In this document: positions 25,201 through 37,205 of the stretch, piece by piece
Position numbering within the stretch: the stretch's first letter is position 1
How the letters are laid out: each line of letters begins with the position of its first letter
Source: Udeniomyces pyricola
Lineage: Eukaryota > Basidiomycota > Tremellomycetes > Cystofilobasidiales > Mrakiaceae
NCBI GenBank assembly: GCA_039545295.1
Contig: BCIK01000020.1
Location: forward strand, 324,698-388,697
Direction of reading: 5' to 3'
Length of the DNA stretch: 64,000 bases
The notes under the pieces: generated by a model
Database searches by the model: none
Seen by the model: only the letters and a program-made list of their open reading frames with translations
Told to the model about the DNA's origin: nothing
Program-made: the position numbers and the translations under genes

Positions 25201-26422
25201 CCGAGAAACAAACCCAGCAAATCGACATAACGAAAAGGGCATGGTCAAGACAAGTCTCATTTATATCAGCCTTTCTCACCGCAACCAAAGGATAGAGAAG
25301 ACATTCGAGGACGTATCCCTGGACTTACAACCATAATAGAACAATAAGAAGAAGAAGAAGTTGAGGTCCAACGGGAGTTCTTCCGTTGGAAGATCGTCGT
25401 CGTCCTTGTCCTTCTGTCCATCTCCCTCGTCTACCCCTCCAATCGGTGTCGTTTCACTCTTCCGATCCGCCACCAAGCCTCCTGACCAACTCGTCCACGT
25501 GCGCTGTAAAGTGCCTTTCTGTGGGAGAAACCTATCGCTTGCTTGATTGAACGTCCAAGAAGATACCCGTGAAGCGGGGCGAGTCTCGTGAGAGGGAGTG
25601 GTGGGGATAGACAGAGCGGCGAGAGTACTATTGCTACTGCCCGGAAACGGGAAGGATGGGGACCAAGGTTTGGGCCAATGGTAGGTATCTCCAGGAGAAT
25701 AAGGATCTGCGACTGGGAAAGGAACGGCAACCCAAATCCATACCTGTCATCGCCCGCAGGTGTTTCGAGCGAGCAGACGAAAATCCGTATGAGAACACTC
25801 ATCAATAATGCTGCAGGAATGAAAAAGAGGAGACGAGCAGCGAATGAGTCTTACGATTATGCATGGGATCAAGACGAGAACTCCAGAACGTCTCCACCAG
25901 GACGAGACGATCCGATCGACTTGCTCCTTGTTTGGCTGCGTCCCATATGCCCATAATAGAAACAAAGAAAGAGAGTGATTAGCCAGTGATCGTGTACAAT
26001 AGTGGTAGATCAGTGTCATGGACCGAACAAGCGAGCCATGACTCGAGGTCTATCGTGTTCCCTCCCTATGCAAACCGTCCATGCGTTCCCTTTCGCATCC
26101 CGCAGCGCTCTTCTCAGACCTCAAGACTCACCCTCATCACCGTCCTCCACCATCCTTTCTCTTCTCTCTCCGTCGTCCCGGTACCTCCTCCGAGCCTCTC
26201 ACTACCGACTTCGTTTCCTCTCCGAGGTCGAGGCGTTCCTCCATAGGGTCCGGGGGAGATGGCGACGCCTCGGGCTCGGTTTCCGCCGGCATAACGGGCG
26301 GTCGATGAGGCGCCGGCGGCATTGGATGGGAAGGATGAGAGGGCGCTACGCAGAGGAGGTGGACGGAATTTAGAGGGAGAGGAAGCGGCATGGGCTTTCT
26401 GGAGGGGGATGTCAGATATCAT
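22270..26422 (-). CDS. Multi-pass membrane protein of unknown function, 16 exons
   Basis: I do not know a function. Exons: 26422-26132, 25935-25855, 25743-25329, 25173-25139, 25016-24982, 24806-24676, 24555-24516, 24387-24351, 24185-24038, 23900-23815, 23733-23663, 23458-23394, 23265-23074, 23003-22710, 22572-22556, 22488-22270 (718 codons; all phases close). The N-terminus is Ser/Pro/Gly rich and presumably cytosolic. Hydrophobic stretches follow: VLVLIPCIIVWIWVAVPFPV, LDLNFFFFLLFYYGFYLHVA, TISYFFFWASALIIGWVV, TFWIFLTFATMACPALVCF, FLWFMAALTTALFALIAG, GLLFLFKYFSFLSYFVFY, FALIQLLSSLIVVVSYPFQM, VSMVGFLGWLVILTF and YASMVIWASELVSSVV, about nine to eleven helices. Other marks are YHLAWWAKGMGG, FLERQLSVRIPASYLRFLWF and IYIKTLPHSSADA. 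From memory this pattern recurs in uncharacterised fungal proteins. The start could lie upstream (frame open to 26941); the last two exons are the least certain. Confidence 0.7.
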
Positions 26423-27237
26423 GAGACAGATCAGTATAGTATTATTGGGGGTTGGTGAAGCATTTGACAGGTGATGATGAGAAAGGAAGTAGGAACGAGA
26501 GCACTCAAATTCCTCCACGCACGTATCGACCGGGGGTATAGATGACATCTGAGTATGTGAGGTGGATGGAGAAACATCAGCATCTCTCCAAGACCCGACT
26601 TTGACGAAGCACTGCAGACGAGAGGCGACGAGAGGAGAAGGAGGAATCGGACGTCGACGAGACTGGAGCAATGGCTCGGACCGTGCCGACGATTCAGGGA
26701 CAGCAAACCCGGTGTTGTTTGTGACAGCGACAGCAGTATGGGACGCACTCTTCTTCCAATGATCTTCCTCTGTCCCCTTGGCGAAAGGCTCGAACATCGT
26801 CCGTTGTGAGCAGGCGAGACCAGAAGCGAGAGAGAGCGGCGAAGAGAGATTGAACGATATAGGGGCAAACGTTTCTGTGTCGACGAGAGGTTGGCAAGCT
26901 GTTTGATTAACGTTGATTAGCATCCCGCCTGACTCGATCATAATCTCAAGCCATCACGTGCATCGATCAGTCTGCAGACCGCCGTTTTTCCGTCGTCGAC
27001 TAGTAAAATTGCACATCGTCTGTTACATATGCTTCCTTGATCTTCTCTGTCTTCTTTTGTTTCTCTCGCATCCCTCTGGTCAGCATTCGTTGGTGTCGAC
27101 ATATATATTACTAGTCTCCTCCTGCCAAACCTGCTACACGACGTCCATCATATGCATGCGGCATGTCCCTCTTCATCTTGCAGCATGCACGTGCATCCAT
27201 CATCTTGCTATCGCATCCATCACATCCATCACCTCCC
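26423..27237. other. 5' flank of the membrane-protein gene and 3' flank of LCB kinase gene
   Basis: The minus-strand frame of the membrane-protein gene stays open up to an ATG at 26941, so 26423-26941 may be an N-terminal extension or 5' UTR. Its predicted peptide is low in conserved features. From 26942 to 27237 there is a TA tract near 27103-27110 and CATC repeats. No separate gene is supported. Confidence 0.45.
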
Positions 27238-30200
27238 TCACATCTCCATCTTCAACCCCTTCTCGACCTCAAACCCATCCCTTCCTTCCCACCTCCCGCG
27301 CAACGCACACGTCCTTCCCAACGCCCGATGGACCTCAACCGTAAACGCTCCCCCATCCGAATCCAATGCCTCGCCATCGATCGAAATATTGGTCCGAACC
27401 CCTACCGGAGGCGTCACATGGAACGCATCGACCTTGTAGTATTTTTGAGAAGGGTGCAAGACGGGACCGCCGGCGTCGGCGTTGGCGATGCTTTTTAACA
27501 AGGTCACCCGTGGGATCTGGACGGCCGACGGGTAGTCGATCCATCACGAGAGGATGAATCAAAGAGAGGGAATGAAGTTGCGTAAGGTATGAGATGTCGA
27601 AAGATGATCAATACGCTTGTCAATCCAAGACCCTCTACCGAAAAAGGACAGACAAACGGAAAACATGCGGATTTTTGTCAAGAAGTAGGAAAAACTTGGG
27701 GGAAGGGGGCAGATGATCTACGGACCTGTTCTTGGATGACAAGATCGATGAGGCCGTGACCGGGCGAAACGAATGGCCACTGCAAAAGATCCCGAGCAGC
27801 AGACGAAACTAGGCCAGCACTGCAGAATCGTCAAGAAAAACAATCAGATCATGACCAAGACAAAACGACCAGGGAATGAAACCAACAGTACTCGATACGC
27901 TCTTGAGAAGAGACCGACGATAGTGATGAGCTAAAGTGGAGGAACTCACTAGGCAAACAAGACCCCTTGACCTCCCTGAGCGACCTCTTTCCAATCTCGC
28001 TGTCTCTCGACTCCTTCCGAGGGAGGTCCATGTGGGAACCGCAATTCGGGTAAGCTTCTCTCTTGCAGCTCCTCTCTCTCTTTCGACGCATCTCCACCAC
28101 CTTCTTTACTCTCTCCATCTCGCATTGGATCAGAAAGGGCCGTCTCATCCCGTTTCTCAAGAGCGGAGGATTCCGAGGCGAGACGTTGGGCAAGGGTCGA
28201 GCAGAGAAAGGGTTTGTCATCCCCGGAAAATGTAGCATAAGGTGAAGCCGAGGTGGTGTTGATGAGTATCGATCCCGACCACGAGGCCATGTTGACCGCT
28301 AGAACAAACAGAAGAAAAAGAAGGAGGAAAAAAAAAAAAAAAAAAAAAGAAGCCGGGCAAGTAGAATAGACGATGAGCACCAGACAATGCCACGAATGAT
28401 GCGTCAGTAAGAGTCGGTTTGCAAGACAGGTTGAGTTGGATCGGGAAAAGGGTAGTAAGAGGAGAAATCGACATCACGCACTCGCTTTGAGCAATCCCGC
28501 GACGAAGCGAGCGTCGCCCATCCAACGAAGGTGTTCCGTTCCTGCCAAGGCAAACAAAGCGCATCCGAAATACAGGCTGTCTTAGTTGTACGTCCAACAA
28601 AATACTGATACATCAGATATGCGTCGATGTGTCTTACCTAGGTCGAGGTCGGCCATCAAACCAAGCGCCGTACTGAGGTTTGAGATCAGCCGTGGTTTGC
28701 CAGTCTGGGTGATGGAGCAGAGGTCCAGCGGTATAGGCTGGCCTGAAGAGGTAACCACAACCTAATATCAGATGGACTTCGAGATGAGTCTGCTCGTCAC
28801 GACCACACTAACGCTGGTGAAAGAGAAATCCTACCTTTGACGAGATTGAGGGCGCCGAGAGCGATTGAAAACCCGTCGACCTTGCCGTGGAGCGAAACAG
28901 AGAGTCCATTCCCACTTCCTGCATGACCAATAACATAAAACCAAGCCGTCAGTTAGTATTATCGAACATTGACATAGTAAACGAGAGCGCAGACTGACCA
29001 GCGGGAATCGGAACGATAGGCACGCGAAGGCACCGAAGAGCGTCTGGTCGTTCGGCAAGCCCGTTGATAAACTCGTGAACGAGCCCATCGCCTGATACGG
29101 TACCGATGACACTACGATCGTGTTGAAGCAGCTAAGTCACTGAGCATATCACGGCGCATGTATCCTTGGAGAAAGCAACGAGCTGGTGAACAGAACGCGC
29201 TTACTCGTAGGCATCTATCCGGAGTTCCTTGGCAATCGTTCGCGCATGACCGGAATATGTTGTGTCTTTTCAGAGAGATAAGTATGTACAAACACATTAA
29301 CCAATGTATCTCGTCAAGATCAGGCGAGAGAAGAATGCCTGGAGAAAAGAGTAATTGTCTTGCTCAACGCGCGACCATGATGAACTGACTAATGACTTCG
29401 ATGGAGCATCCTCCAGCTTCCAAAATAGGCCGAACGACCCTCCGCATGAGGCCATGGGCTTTGCCTTTGCCACCGACGGGGTTCACAAGGACCAGGACCC
29501 TTCGACGTTGCCTGCCGTGGGGAAAGGCAGCTGCCCTCAAACGCCTAAGGAACGGCAAGGGCGATGCGTCGGCGACGTCGGTTCGAAGAGCAAGAAGGAT
29601 ATGAACAGGAGCAGAGAGCGAGGTTGGCAAGTAGCAAATAGGAAGCAGGGGTGTGTCGGCCGAACTAGAGGAGAAGCTGGGCTGGTCCGGAGTTGAGAGG
29701 AGGTGAAGGAGTGGGATTGTGAAGAGGGGTTTGGCGGAACCTGAACAAGCCAAAGCAATATCAACAGGAAAAAAGGGACCCAGGTGACATTGCAATTAGC
29801 ATAAATTGCCGTGAGCATCAATGAGACACCTGGGACTGAAGCAAATTGCTGGCCAGCGGAGGAATCAACGTTGATGGGCAAACATCCCGCAGCCGTGCAA
29901 TAGGTAAAGGCGGTCAGGGGACCGCGATCCAGACAGCGCTTGGAGCATGCAGTTCGGCTCGGTCAAACAACGACGTCAGATAGCAACACTATAGCTGTAG
30001 GCAGAATGATATTACGAAACATGGCTTGCAACACGTCAAGACAAAGCTAGGCGGTCGACGTCATTCCCTTTGCGTCCCAGGGAAAGCGTCGGGAGATCAT
30101 TCGGCAGCTCACCTTTACCTCTAGGTTCATCTCTGGAAACGACGAGATCGGTCCGTGTGATGAGGAGAGAGACGTGAACCCCCGTCGACTTGAGCGTGCA

Positions 30201-30326
30201 TTTGAGTGTGGCGGACGTGTCGAGCGTACTGCCGGATGTGGGGGTTGATGGTACTGCTGGCGAGGGAAAGGAATTGGATGGGTGATGCGTGCTATCTGAT
30301 GGCGACGCTGCGCGAGGATTAGTCAT
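27238..30326 (-). CDS. LCB4: Sphingoid long-chain base (sphingosine) kinase
   Basis: Lipid kinase phosphorylating sphingoid bases with ATP to signalling long-chain-base phosphates; probably membrane-associated. Exons: 30326-30113, 29740-29390, 29265-29205, 29111-28999, 28918-28835, 28742-28638, 28541-28482, 28298-27950, 27819-27726, 27516-27238 (569 codons, phases close). The DAGK-type catalytic domain shows RVLVLVNPVGGKGKA (nucleotide-binding loop), TTYSGHARTIAKEL, VSGDGLVHEFINGL (catalytic GDG), IPAGSGNGLSVSLHG, PLDLCSITQTGK, LGLMADLDLG, TEHLRWMGDARFV. The C-terminal subdomain has LFAYAGLVS, then SPGHGLIDLVI and YKVDAFHVTP, and NISIDGE, as in LCB kinases rather than diacylglycerol kinases. 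An acidic/Glu-rich insert lies in exon 8. Size fits yeast Lcb4/Lcb5 (LCB4 is used as family symbol; 4 versus 5 cannot be told). Confidence 0.92.
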
Positions 30327-30935
30327 TAGGGGAGCAGAACGACGGTGGATGGGTGCAAGTTTGATATGCCGAGGGTAGATTGAGTGCAGTTTCAGATATC
30401 AACGATAGGGAGCAGAGGAGAAGGGGGCAGGCTATGGTAGGTGGGCAATGAGGGAAGACCAGGGAGGACGATCGTGAAGGTTGGAGGACAGACGCAACAG
30501 ATACGTGTCGCCTTACCAAGTCACGCGTGAGACTTGTTACAGCAGCAGCAACTTATACGTATACCTGTTGTTGCAGTGGTATATCAGCTGTCCCCCATGT
30601 CAACTTGTAGCGTACCATGTTGGTTGACGCAAACCGATCGGTTAATCTGAAGCATGCGACTGGTAGTCGATAGACTCAGAAACATACGGCACATTTATGT
30701 TGCGGTGTCGTTGTGCAAGTATACTGGCCGACCACGACACATTGCAGCCTTCATTCAACATCATCCATTGTCAAAACTGCTCTTACTGGGCGAGTCGCGT
30801 CAGAAAGAAGTGCATCATCATGTCATTGAGAAGACCGACAACACCAGAAACGCAAGCAAGAAAAGACCAAAGCAGAAAGATGTACAGGAGAAGAAAGAAA
30901 CGGGATAACGGGATACAAGGCAGTGTGGGACATAG
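30327..30935. other. 5' flank of LCB kinase gene
   Basis: Holds the presumed LCB kinase promoter next to 30326 and then nondescript sequence. Short frames here show no family resemblance. Confidence 0.4.
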
Positions 30936-31091
30936 CATGTAGCATGGAGCATGGATGGAGCATGGATGAAGCATGTAGCATGAATGGAGCATGGATGAAG
31001 CATGTAGCATGAATGGAGCATAGAGCATGGATGGAGCATGGATGAAGCATGTAGCATGAATGGAGCATGTATCATATAGCATGTAGCAAAG
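30936..31091. repeat. Tandem repeat of GCATG-containing 29-bp unit
   Basis: A 29-bp unit starting GCATGGATGAAGCATG is repeated at 30960-30988, 30989-31017 and 31036-31064, with an 18-bp partial unit between the second and third copies. Degenerate GCATG-AGCATG words extend the array on both sides. It lies within the larger repeat-rich island. Confidence 0.85.
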
Positions 31092-31394
31092 GTAATTTGT
31101 GGACGGTCGAGTACGGTCGCATTCTGCGCATCGCCGTGAGTAAAATCGCAGACCCATCGAAACAGGTCTCTTCTCGCCCACAGCATAAATAGTGCCACCT
31201 CCTCAACGGTGAGGTACACCCTTCGACAGCCACAAGCCGTCTTCCCGAGCCACGACGACCCGCGCGGACGCACTCCCCAAAGAGAGAAAGGCCCGGCCGG
31301 CCGCCGTGGGAGGGAGACCCGTGGTGAACAAAGAGGACCGAAGTGGCACAGAGTGTAAGGGGCTTCGTTTGTTCGTTCGTTCGTTTGTTCGTGG

Positions 31395-31550
31395 TTGGTT
31401 GGGATGAAGAGAGAGAGGGGATGGGAGAGTGACGGGGATGGGAAAGTGATGGGGATGGGAGAGTGATGGGAAGGGAGAGTGATGGGAAGGGAAAGGGAGA
31501 GAGGAGAGGGGGGGGGGGGAGAGNGAGAGGGGGGAGAAACCATTTCGTCC
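31395..31550. repeat. Purine-only minisatellite with an ambiguous base
   Basis: GGGATGGGAGAGTGATGGGAA-type units repeat irregularly and pass into a G run and GA-rich sequence. The only N of the window is at 31524. Almost all bases on the plus strand are A or G apart from the T of the units, so assembly is likely unreliable here. Confidence 0.75.
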
Positions 31551-31664
31551 TCGACGCGCACATAGCACACAAGCACGCCCAAAGAGACCAGATGGATAGG
31601 TTGACGTAAGAGGTAGGTAGACATAGGTTGAATGATCAAGATCAAGAAGATCAAGATCAAGATG

Positions 31665-31760
31665 ATCAAAATCAAGATGATCAAAATCAAGATGATCAAA
31701 ATCAAGATGATCAAAATCAAGATGATCAAAATCAAGATGATCAAAATCAAGATGATGGAA
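31665..31760. repeat. 15-bp tandem repeat (GATGATCAAAATCAA)
   Basis: About six perfect 15-bp units, preceded by degenerate GATCAAGATCAAGA units from 31636. Because 15 is a multiple of three the array is open in several frames (for example DDQNQ repeats), but no gene context supports translation. Confidence 0.9.
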
Positions 31761-31863
31761 TGTTTTTGGCCTGTGAAGCTGCCCGTCCTGAGCGTCGTCG
31801 ACGGCCAAGCAAATAACCAAAGGGTGCCCCAGCACGCTGAGACAGCGGCCAGAGCGATGGGGT

Positions 31864-32283
31864 TTCGTCTGCGCGCTCTGAATGGATGGTCGATAGACGT
31901 AGAGGTAGGTATCGTCTCGATCATCAAAGTGAAGAGCGCGGGGCATGAGGAGAGAAGTTGTACGACGGTGAGAGGTGGAGGGATGGGAGGAATGGTATGG
32001 GAGGGATGGGAGGGCCAGGGGAGGGATGGGAGGGCCAGGGGAGGAGGGAAGGGAGGACCAGGGGAAAGGGGGGAAAGAGAAGGGGGGGACCCAGAAAGAA
32101 GACGATCCAACGCAAAGCGAAGCTCATCCATCCTTGACAGTGTCAGCCTAGAGCACAGGCAGGATGATGATGGACAGATCAGAGGCCCCATCGAGCAAGT
32201 CCCATCGAGCAAAGACGGGAACAAGGGGGCGGATGAAGAGTGAAAGGAGGAAAAGGGTGAAAGGGGGTTGAGGGAAAAGGAGG
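31864..32283 (-). repeat. Dispersed repeat, copy A (inverted relative to copy at 63567)
   Basis: The reverse complement of this segment matches 63567-64000 almost base for base, apart from copy-number change in an internal GGGAGGGCCAGGGGAGGGAT minisatellite (about 31985-32060). The match starts sharply at 32283 with CCTCCTTTTCCCT and is still running where the second copy meets the window end. Both copies lie in intergenic DNA near gene 5' ends. No transposase or reverse transcriptase is visible inside. Confidence 0.9.
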
Positions 32284-32848
32284 AAGGCGGTTTTTAAGAG
32301 TCTACGAGCCAGTGCGACTCATGGTCAGGCTGTCTGTCGGAGCGCGCGTCAAAAAGATCACGTGTCAGATACAAGAATGAGGTAGCTGTGACTCATGCGC
32401 ATGCTGCTAGTGATCTGTAGTATAATTACTGCTGGTCGAGATGACACTCGTTGCCACAAGTTACCAGCAATGGTACGATGACCTCGTGCAGCTTGTCAAC
32501 CATGCGGATCAGGTCATATGTACACACAGGCTCAGAGCTGAGAGCTCAGAGGTTTTAGCACATCACGTCGCACGGCGGTCACGTATAATGCGTGGTACGT
32601 ATCGACAATGGCATGCGTCACGCGTCACGCCACGTCTCTCAATATCAGATCAGATCGATGTGAACTGATCACAGCTTGCTACATGTCCTGTCATCCGCAC
32701 AGCCCGCGTTGCCAGGACCGGTCAATCACGCCACCACTCTCCAGGCTTCCGAATTGGGACCGCCTCGCACAGTCACAGACCGTGCTACTATTCCGCCTTC
32801 CTACACACACACACCTCCACCCCCTTCTCATCAAAAGACATAGTCATC
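32284..32848. other. 5' flank of the SQR gene
   Basis: Between the repeat and the SQR start. The final 140 bases are pyrimidine-rich with an ACACAC run near 32804-32813, which fits a promoter or 5' UTR. No other gene is seen. Confidence 0.45.
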
Positions 32849-35700
32849 ATGTCCCTCCTCCGATCCTCCTCCTCCAGGCTCTTTGCCACCGCCGCCTCGT
32901 ACGCCTTTCCATTTCAATCATCGAACTCAACCCACTTGTCCCTTGCTTCCCACCTGGCACACACTTCCTGACCAATCCAATCAATCCGCCTTTTTCCCTG
33001 TCTTCACATTGTTCTTCCTTACATCATCGATATTCCGATCTTTGACCCCTGGTCATCGGCCTGTACAGTTCTGCTTCGTCCAGCCACCACAAGGTTCTCG
33101 TTGTCGGCGGCGGGTCCGCCGGTCTTTCGGTCGCCAACATGCTTTACAACCGATTCGCTGACGAGGGCAAGCGGTTGGCCGATGGCGACATTGCCATCCT
33201 TGACGTGAGTATTGCCCTTCAACTCGATCGAGCATCGAACTTTGCTTTGATCAAGCGATCGCATGCGATCAGCTTTGCTCCTGCTTTGGAGTCAGACCAA
33301 GTGCCTATGCTTGGGCCTGAGCTTAGAAACCTCCAGACAGGACGAATCGCACCGTCAAGGTCTCGCGGCAAGCACGGGCGGGGACAGGCGTCTGTTCGGA
33401 ATTCCAGAGCGGCTCGGAATTCCGAAGAGATTGCCTTGCAGACTCGCCCCCCCCCCCCACAACAGTTCTGACCATCGTGGCTTTTGACCAGACGCCGGTC
33501 TGATTGGAAACATGCCTAGCACATGTTATATCTGCTCTGTATTGCTTGAATGAGAGCTGTCGTCCTTCCACTTGCCGCGTCTCTTCTTCTGGAGTGTATG
33601 CGCATACTAACTATGTATTTGTTCCGTTTCCATTCTTTCCCTCATCGACTTTTCCTTTCCTTTCCTTGTTCTTTTTTCTTCTTCTTCTGTTTTGGTGTTT
33701 TGTTCCACTCCACAGGGATCTGATTACCACCACTACCAGCCCGGATGGACCCTTGTCGGTACCGGTCTCGCCGACAAGACCAAGATGCGTCGCCCGTTGG
33801 CCTCGCTGATCCCCTCCCAGATCAAGCACCACCAAGCCCACGCCCAATCCTTCTCTCCTTCGACCAACAGCATCACCACGGGTCCTTCCGTTCACTCTTC
33901 CAACACCAACGACGCTAGTGCTCCTAGTACGCTCACGTACGACTACCTCGTCGTCGCCACTGGGCTGCAGACCAACTTTGGCGCCATTAAGGGGTTGGAG
34001 GAGGCGCTCAAGGCGGGCGTGAAGGAGAGTGGTGTCGGAAGCATTTACAGTTACGAGGGATGCGATGATGTGTACGACCAGGGAATCGATGGGTTCCAGG
34101 GAAAGAAGGCCATCTTCACCCAGCCCAAGGGTATCATCAAGTGTAAGTCGTAGCCGCGCTTCCTATACACTCTCTCTGTCTCTGGCTATTCCATATATAT
34201 ATATTGGAACAGATCATGCATCGCATTCCCATCGTGTGACACGTACACATCGATCATCCAAGCTTGGTCACGGCACTAGGAAAAGAGTTCTCATGACCTT
34301 CCTTCTCTTTTCCTGCTTCTGCTTCTGCCTTTGCTCGTTTCTCTGTTCCCTTCGTTTCGACTTGCAGGCGCTGGTGCTCCCCAGAAGGTCATGTGGATGG
34401 CTCGATCCAAGTGGAACGACAAGGAGAACAAGAACGTCGACGTCGAGTTCGTCAGTGGAATGGTAAGGTTTCCTTTCATTTTTGGCTTCTGCTCTTTTCG
34501 GTTTGTTGTTGGTGGTGTGTGAGATTAGCTTTTGGGTTACAAAACCAACCTTAATCGGTAGCCCGAGAGACCAAGGCAAAAAAAAAGAAGAGAAAAAACT
34601 TTGTTTTACTGCTTCTCTATCTCTTGAGCTGATTTTTTTTTTGGTCTTCTCCTTCAATGTCTTTGCTCTTGCTGTTCATTCCTGTCCTTTTATCCTCCTT
34701 CATCAGCCCGCCATGTTTGCCGTTCCGAAATACGCCAAGGCCCTTGCTGCTCTTGCCTCTGAACGTTCCGTTTCGACCCTCCTCTCTCACAACCTCGAGT
34801 CCCTCTCTCACACCTCCCGTACTGCGACGTTCTCGACCCCGACCGGTGAGAGCCTTACCAAGTCATTTGACTTCCTCCACGTCGTCCCTCCTCAAGGTCC
34901 ACTCGCTAGCGTCAAAGCATCCCCACTCGCCAACCAGGACGGATGGGTCGACGTCAACTCGGGTTCGCTTCAACACACCAAGTTCCCGAACGTGTTTGCG
35001 ATTGGAGATTGCTCGAGCTTGCCGACGTCCAAGACGGCGGCCGCTGTGACGGCTCAAACCCCGGTTTTGGTGGAGAACTTGCAGGCGTTGATGAATGGAC
35101 GAGAAGGCAAGGCGGTTTATGATGGTTACAGTGCGTTCTTTTTTTTTTTTTTTTCTTCATCTTTTCTTCTTCTTTCTTTTCGCTATTCAGAGATAGAACG
35201 GTATACAGAGAGCGCGAGAGAGAGAATTACATCCATCATCCAAACACATACTCACACCCCCCCCCTCTTCTTTTTCCTTCCCTTTGCATTCCATTGGATC
35301 TATCCGTCCATCTATTCCAACCATCCAATCAGCATCCTGCCCTCTCCTGACGGGTATCGGCGAACTCATGCTTGCCGAGTTCAAATACGGCGCTCAACCG
35401 GACGAGACGTTCGCCAAGTTTGGTATCGACCAATCTAAGCCTAACCGGTTCGTTGGCCTTGGATGTTCCTTCTCTCTTTCTTCATCCATCTGACCATTCA
35501 TCGTCTAACCCCTTTGAACCTACCTCTTCCTCCCCCTCCCCCCCCCCCCCTAATCCTTTGCCTTGATCAGAGCGTTCTACCACCTCAAAAAGGACGTCTT
35601 CCCTTTTGCCTACTTCAACCTCATGACCAAAGGCCAATGGTACGGTCGTAAAGGCATGTTCGCTCCAAAGTACGCCGAGGGCGATCTGTTGAAGCACTAA
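32849..35700 (+). CDS. SQR: Sulfide:quinone oxidoreductase, mitochondrial
   Basis: FAD flavoprotein of the inner mitochondrial membrane that oxidises hydrogen sulfide and passes electrons to ubiquinone. Exons: 32849-32898, 33069-33204, 33716-34142, 34368-34462, 34707-35130, 35333-35447, 35571-35700 (458 codons, phases close). N-terminus MSLLRSSSSRLFATAAS is a typical mitochondrial presequence. Then KVLVVGGGSAGLSVAN (FAD dinucleotide fold), DYHHYQPGWTLVG, LTYDYLVVATGLQ, and the two cysteines expected in the eukaryotic family, in IIKCAGAPQK and GYTSCPLLTG. NVFAIGDCSSLPTSKTAAAV is the second FAD motif. The C-terminus FYHLKKDVFPFAYFNLMTKG and KYGAQPDETF match the type found in fungi (HMT2) and animals (SQOR). 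Start ATG is preceded by CATC and fits the presequence. Confidence 0.95.
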
Positions 35701-37205
35701 GAATGAAAATTCGAGGATTGCTTTGGCGGGATTGATACGATGCGCGCGCGGCGGGCCGGGGGCGGGAGGGGGGCGGAGGGGATTGGGATAGAAGGATAGA
35801 TCGGAAACAGAGAGAGAAAAAAGGGGTGTTTACTATATAGGCCAGGGGCCGGGTTGTAGGATGATGATGATGATCCTCATCATCATTCATCATCAATCAT
35901 TTGATGAAGATCGTCAATGTTCAAGGAAGAAGCCATTTCTCAAAAAAAGCATGGGTCCGAGCGCGACCGATCGGGTTTTTAGATCGAAAGGAGTTCAAGC
36001 CCCCCACTCCACTAACTAAGCTCATCATCATAAGATTTACAAAGACATAAAAAAAAAAGCGCGCTGTGGCCTTGGGGAACTTGACTTGACTTGACTGGTA
36101 TGACCCGACTCGACGGAGTAACGGAATCCATCTATCTATCTATCTACATATCCAAAGTTCTTAACCAATACACATGTGCGTGCGTGTGTATGTGTGTGTG
36201 TAAGCGAGTGTGGTTACATGTTTGAGAACCCCACTCGACAATTTACATCGTCATGGTTAGTGACCGTATCATGCATGCACGAATCGGCGTTATACGTACA
36301 TGACGCTGGGGCCCGCTGGCGCGTTTCTAATGAAAGCTAAGTACATACTGAATATATATATATAAAAATGTCTGGTTCTTTCATCTTTCGATTGACAGTC
36401 TTCCTTTCCTTGGTTTCCTTCCATCGTTCTTCATGCTTTTGTTGTTAAGGTTGTTGTTATCGTGGTGGGGGTCATACAAAAGACGAAGCGAGCGATGACA
36501 GCGAAAGAAGCGGCGCACGCCATAACACCTCATTCTTTTTTCCTTCAGATTCCAATCTCGATCGATTCATAGACTTAGGACCAAGCGATTTCTGAGGAAT
36601 AAAACAAAAAAAAAGGATGTTACATTCACGCCGTGATTACGTGGCTGAGGTCCCCGGATCGTTTATCCGAGTCCCAAAGAATCGACGAGTTAGTTGTGAA
36701 GAGATGAGCATGAATTTTTTTGGGGGAGAGGGGGGGGGGGGGGGAGGGGAAAGGAGGAGAGGGGTTCATTTCAAGGATGATAAAAGGATGATAAAAAACA
36801 AAAAAGGGGGCGGGGAACAAAAGAAAACAAACGTTCAAGGAAAAAAAGGAAAGAAAGCGAGATTTCAGACCGAAAGCAGAAAGAAAAGAAAAAAAGAAGC
36901 AAGGACCAAGACGGGAAGCCAAAAGAAAAGGAAAAAAAAAGGATAGGAATCCAAAAGGGACGGGGAAGAGGAAAGATAGAGAAAACAAGGCATTGGTGAG
37001 GAGAGAGATAGAGATCACTAGTAAAATGGAAAGGAAAGGAGAGAGAGAGCACCTCGAAACCTGCCAACCACACCACCGTCAACCCCAACCAACAAACCCA
37101 GTCTTCCGCCATAAAACCCCTCAAACACCGATCCAACCTTCGACTCCCTTTCCTTCTTCTCTTCGACGCCCATCTATCCCTCAGCAGACTCCAGGATCTT
37201 GTTCT
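35701..37205. other. Convergent intergenic region between SQR and KH genes
   Basis: 1.5 kb without a supportable gene. Contains ATG repeats (35860-35900), a TCTA repeat at 36130-36145, a GTGT run at 36180-36202, a TA tract at 36353-36363, a G run at 36730-36747, and a strongly purine-rich block 36770-37050. The minus-strand frame over the last block is a product of skewed composition. Confidence 0.55.

Noticed and set aside
31636..31760. Possible CRISPR-like array
   Set aside because: Units are directly adjacent 15-mers without spacers, in a eukaryotic genome.
30818..32224. 468-codon open frame on the minus strand in the repeat island
   Set aside because: It passes through an N and three tandem arrays, is Pro/Ser/Ile-Leu repetitive, and the second copy of the repeat shifts frame inside it. 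Composition explains the openness.
35941..36010. tRNA-like GTTCAAGCC box near 35990
   Set aside because: No matching A box or acceptor stem could be paired around it.
36617..37136. Overlapping frames in the purine-rich block on both strands
   Set aside because: K/R/G-only or F/L/S-only peptides, the expected product of AG-skewed DNA.
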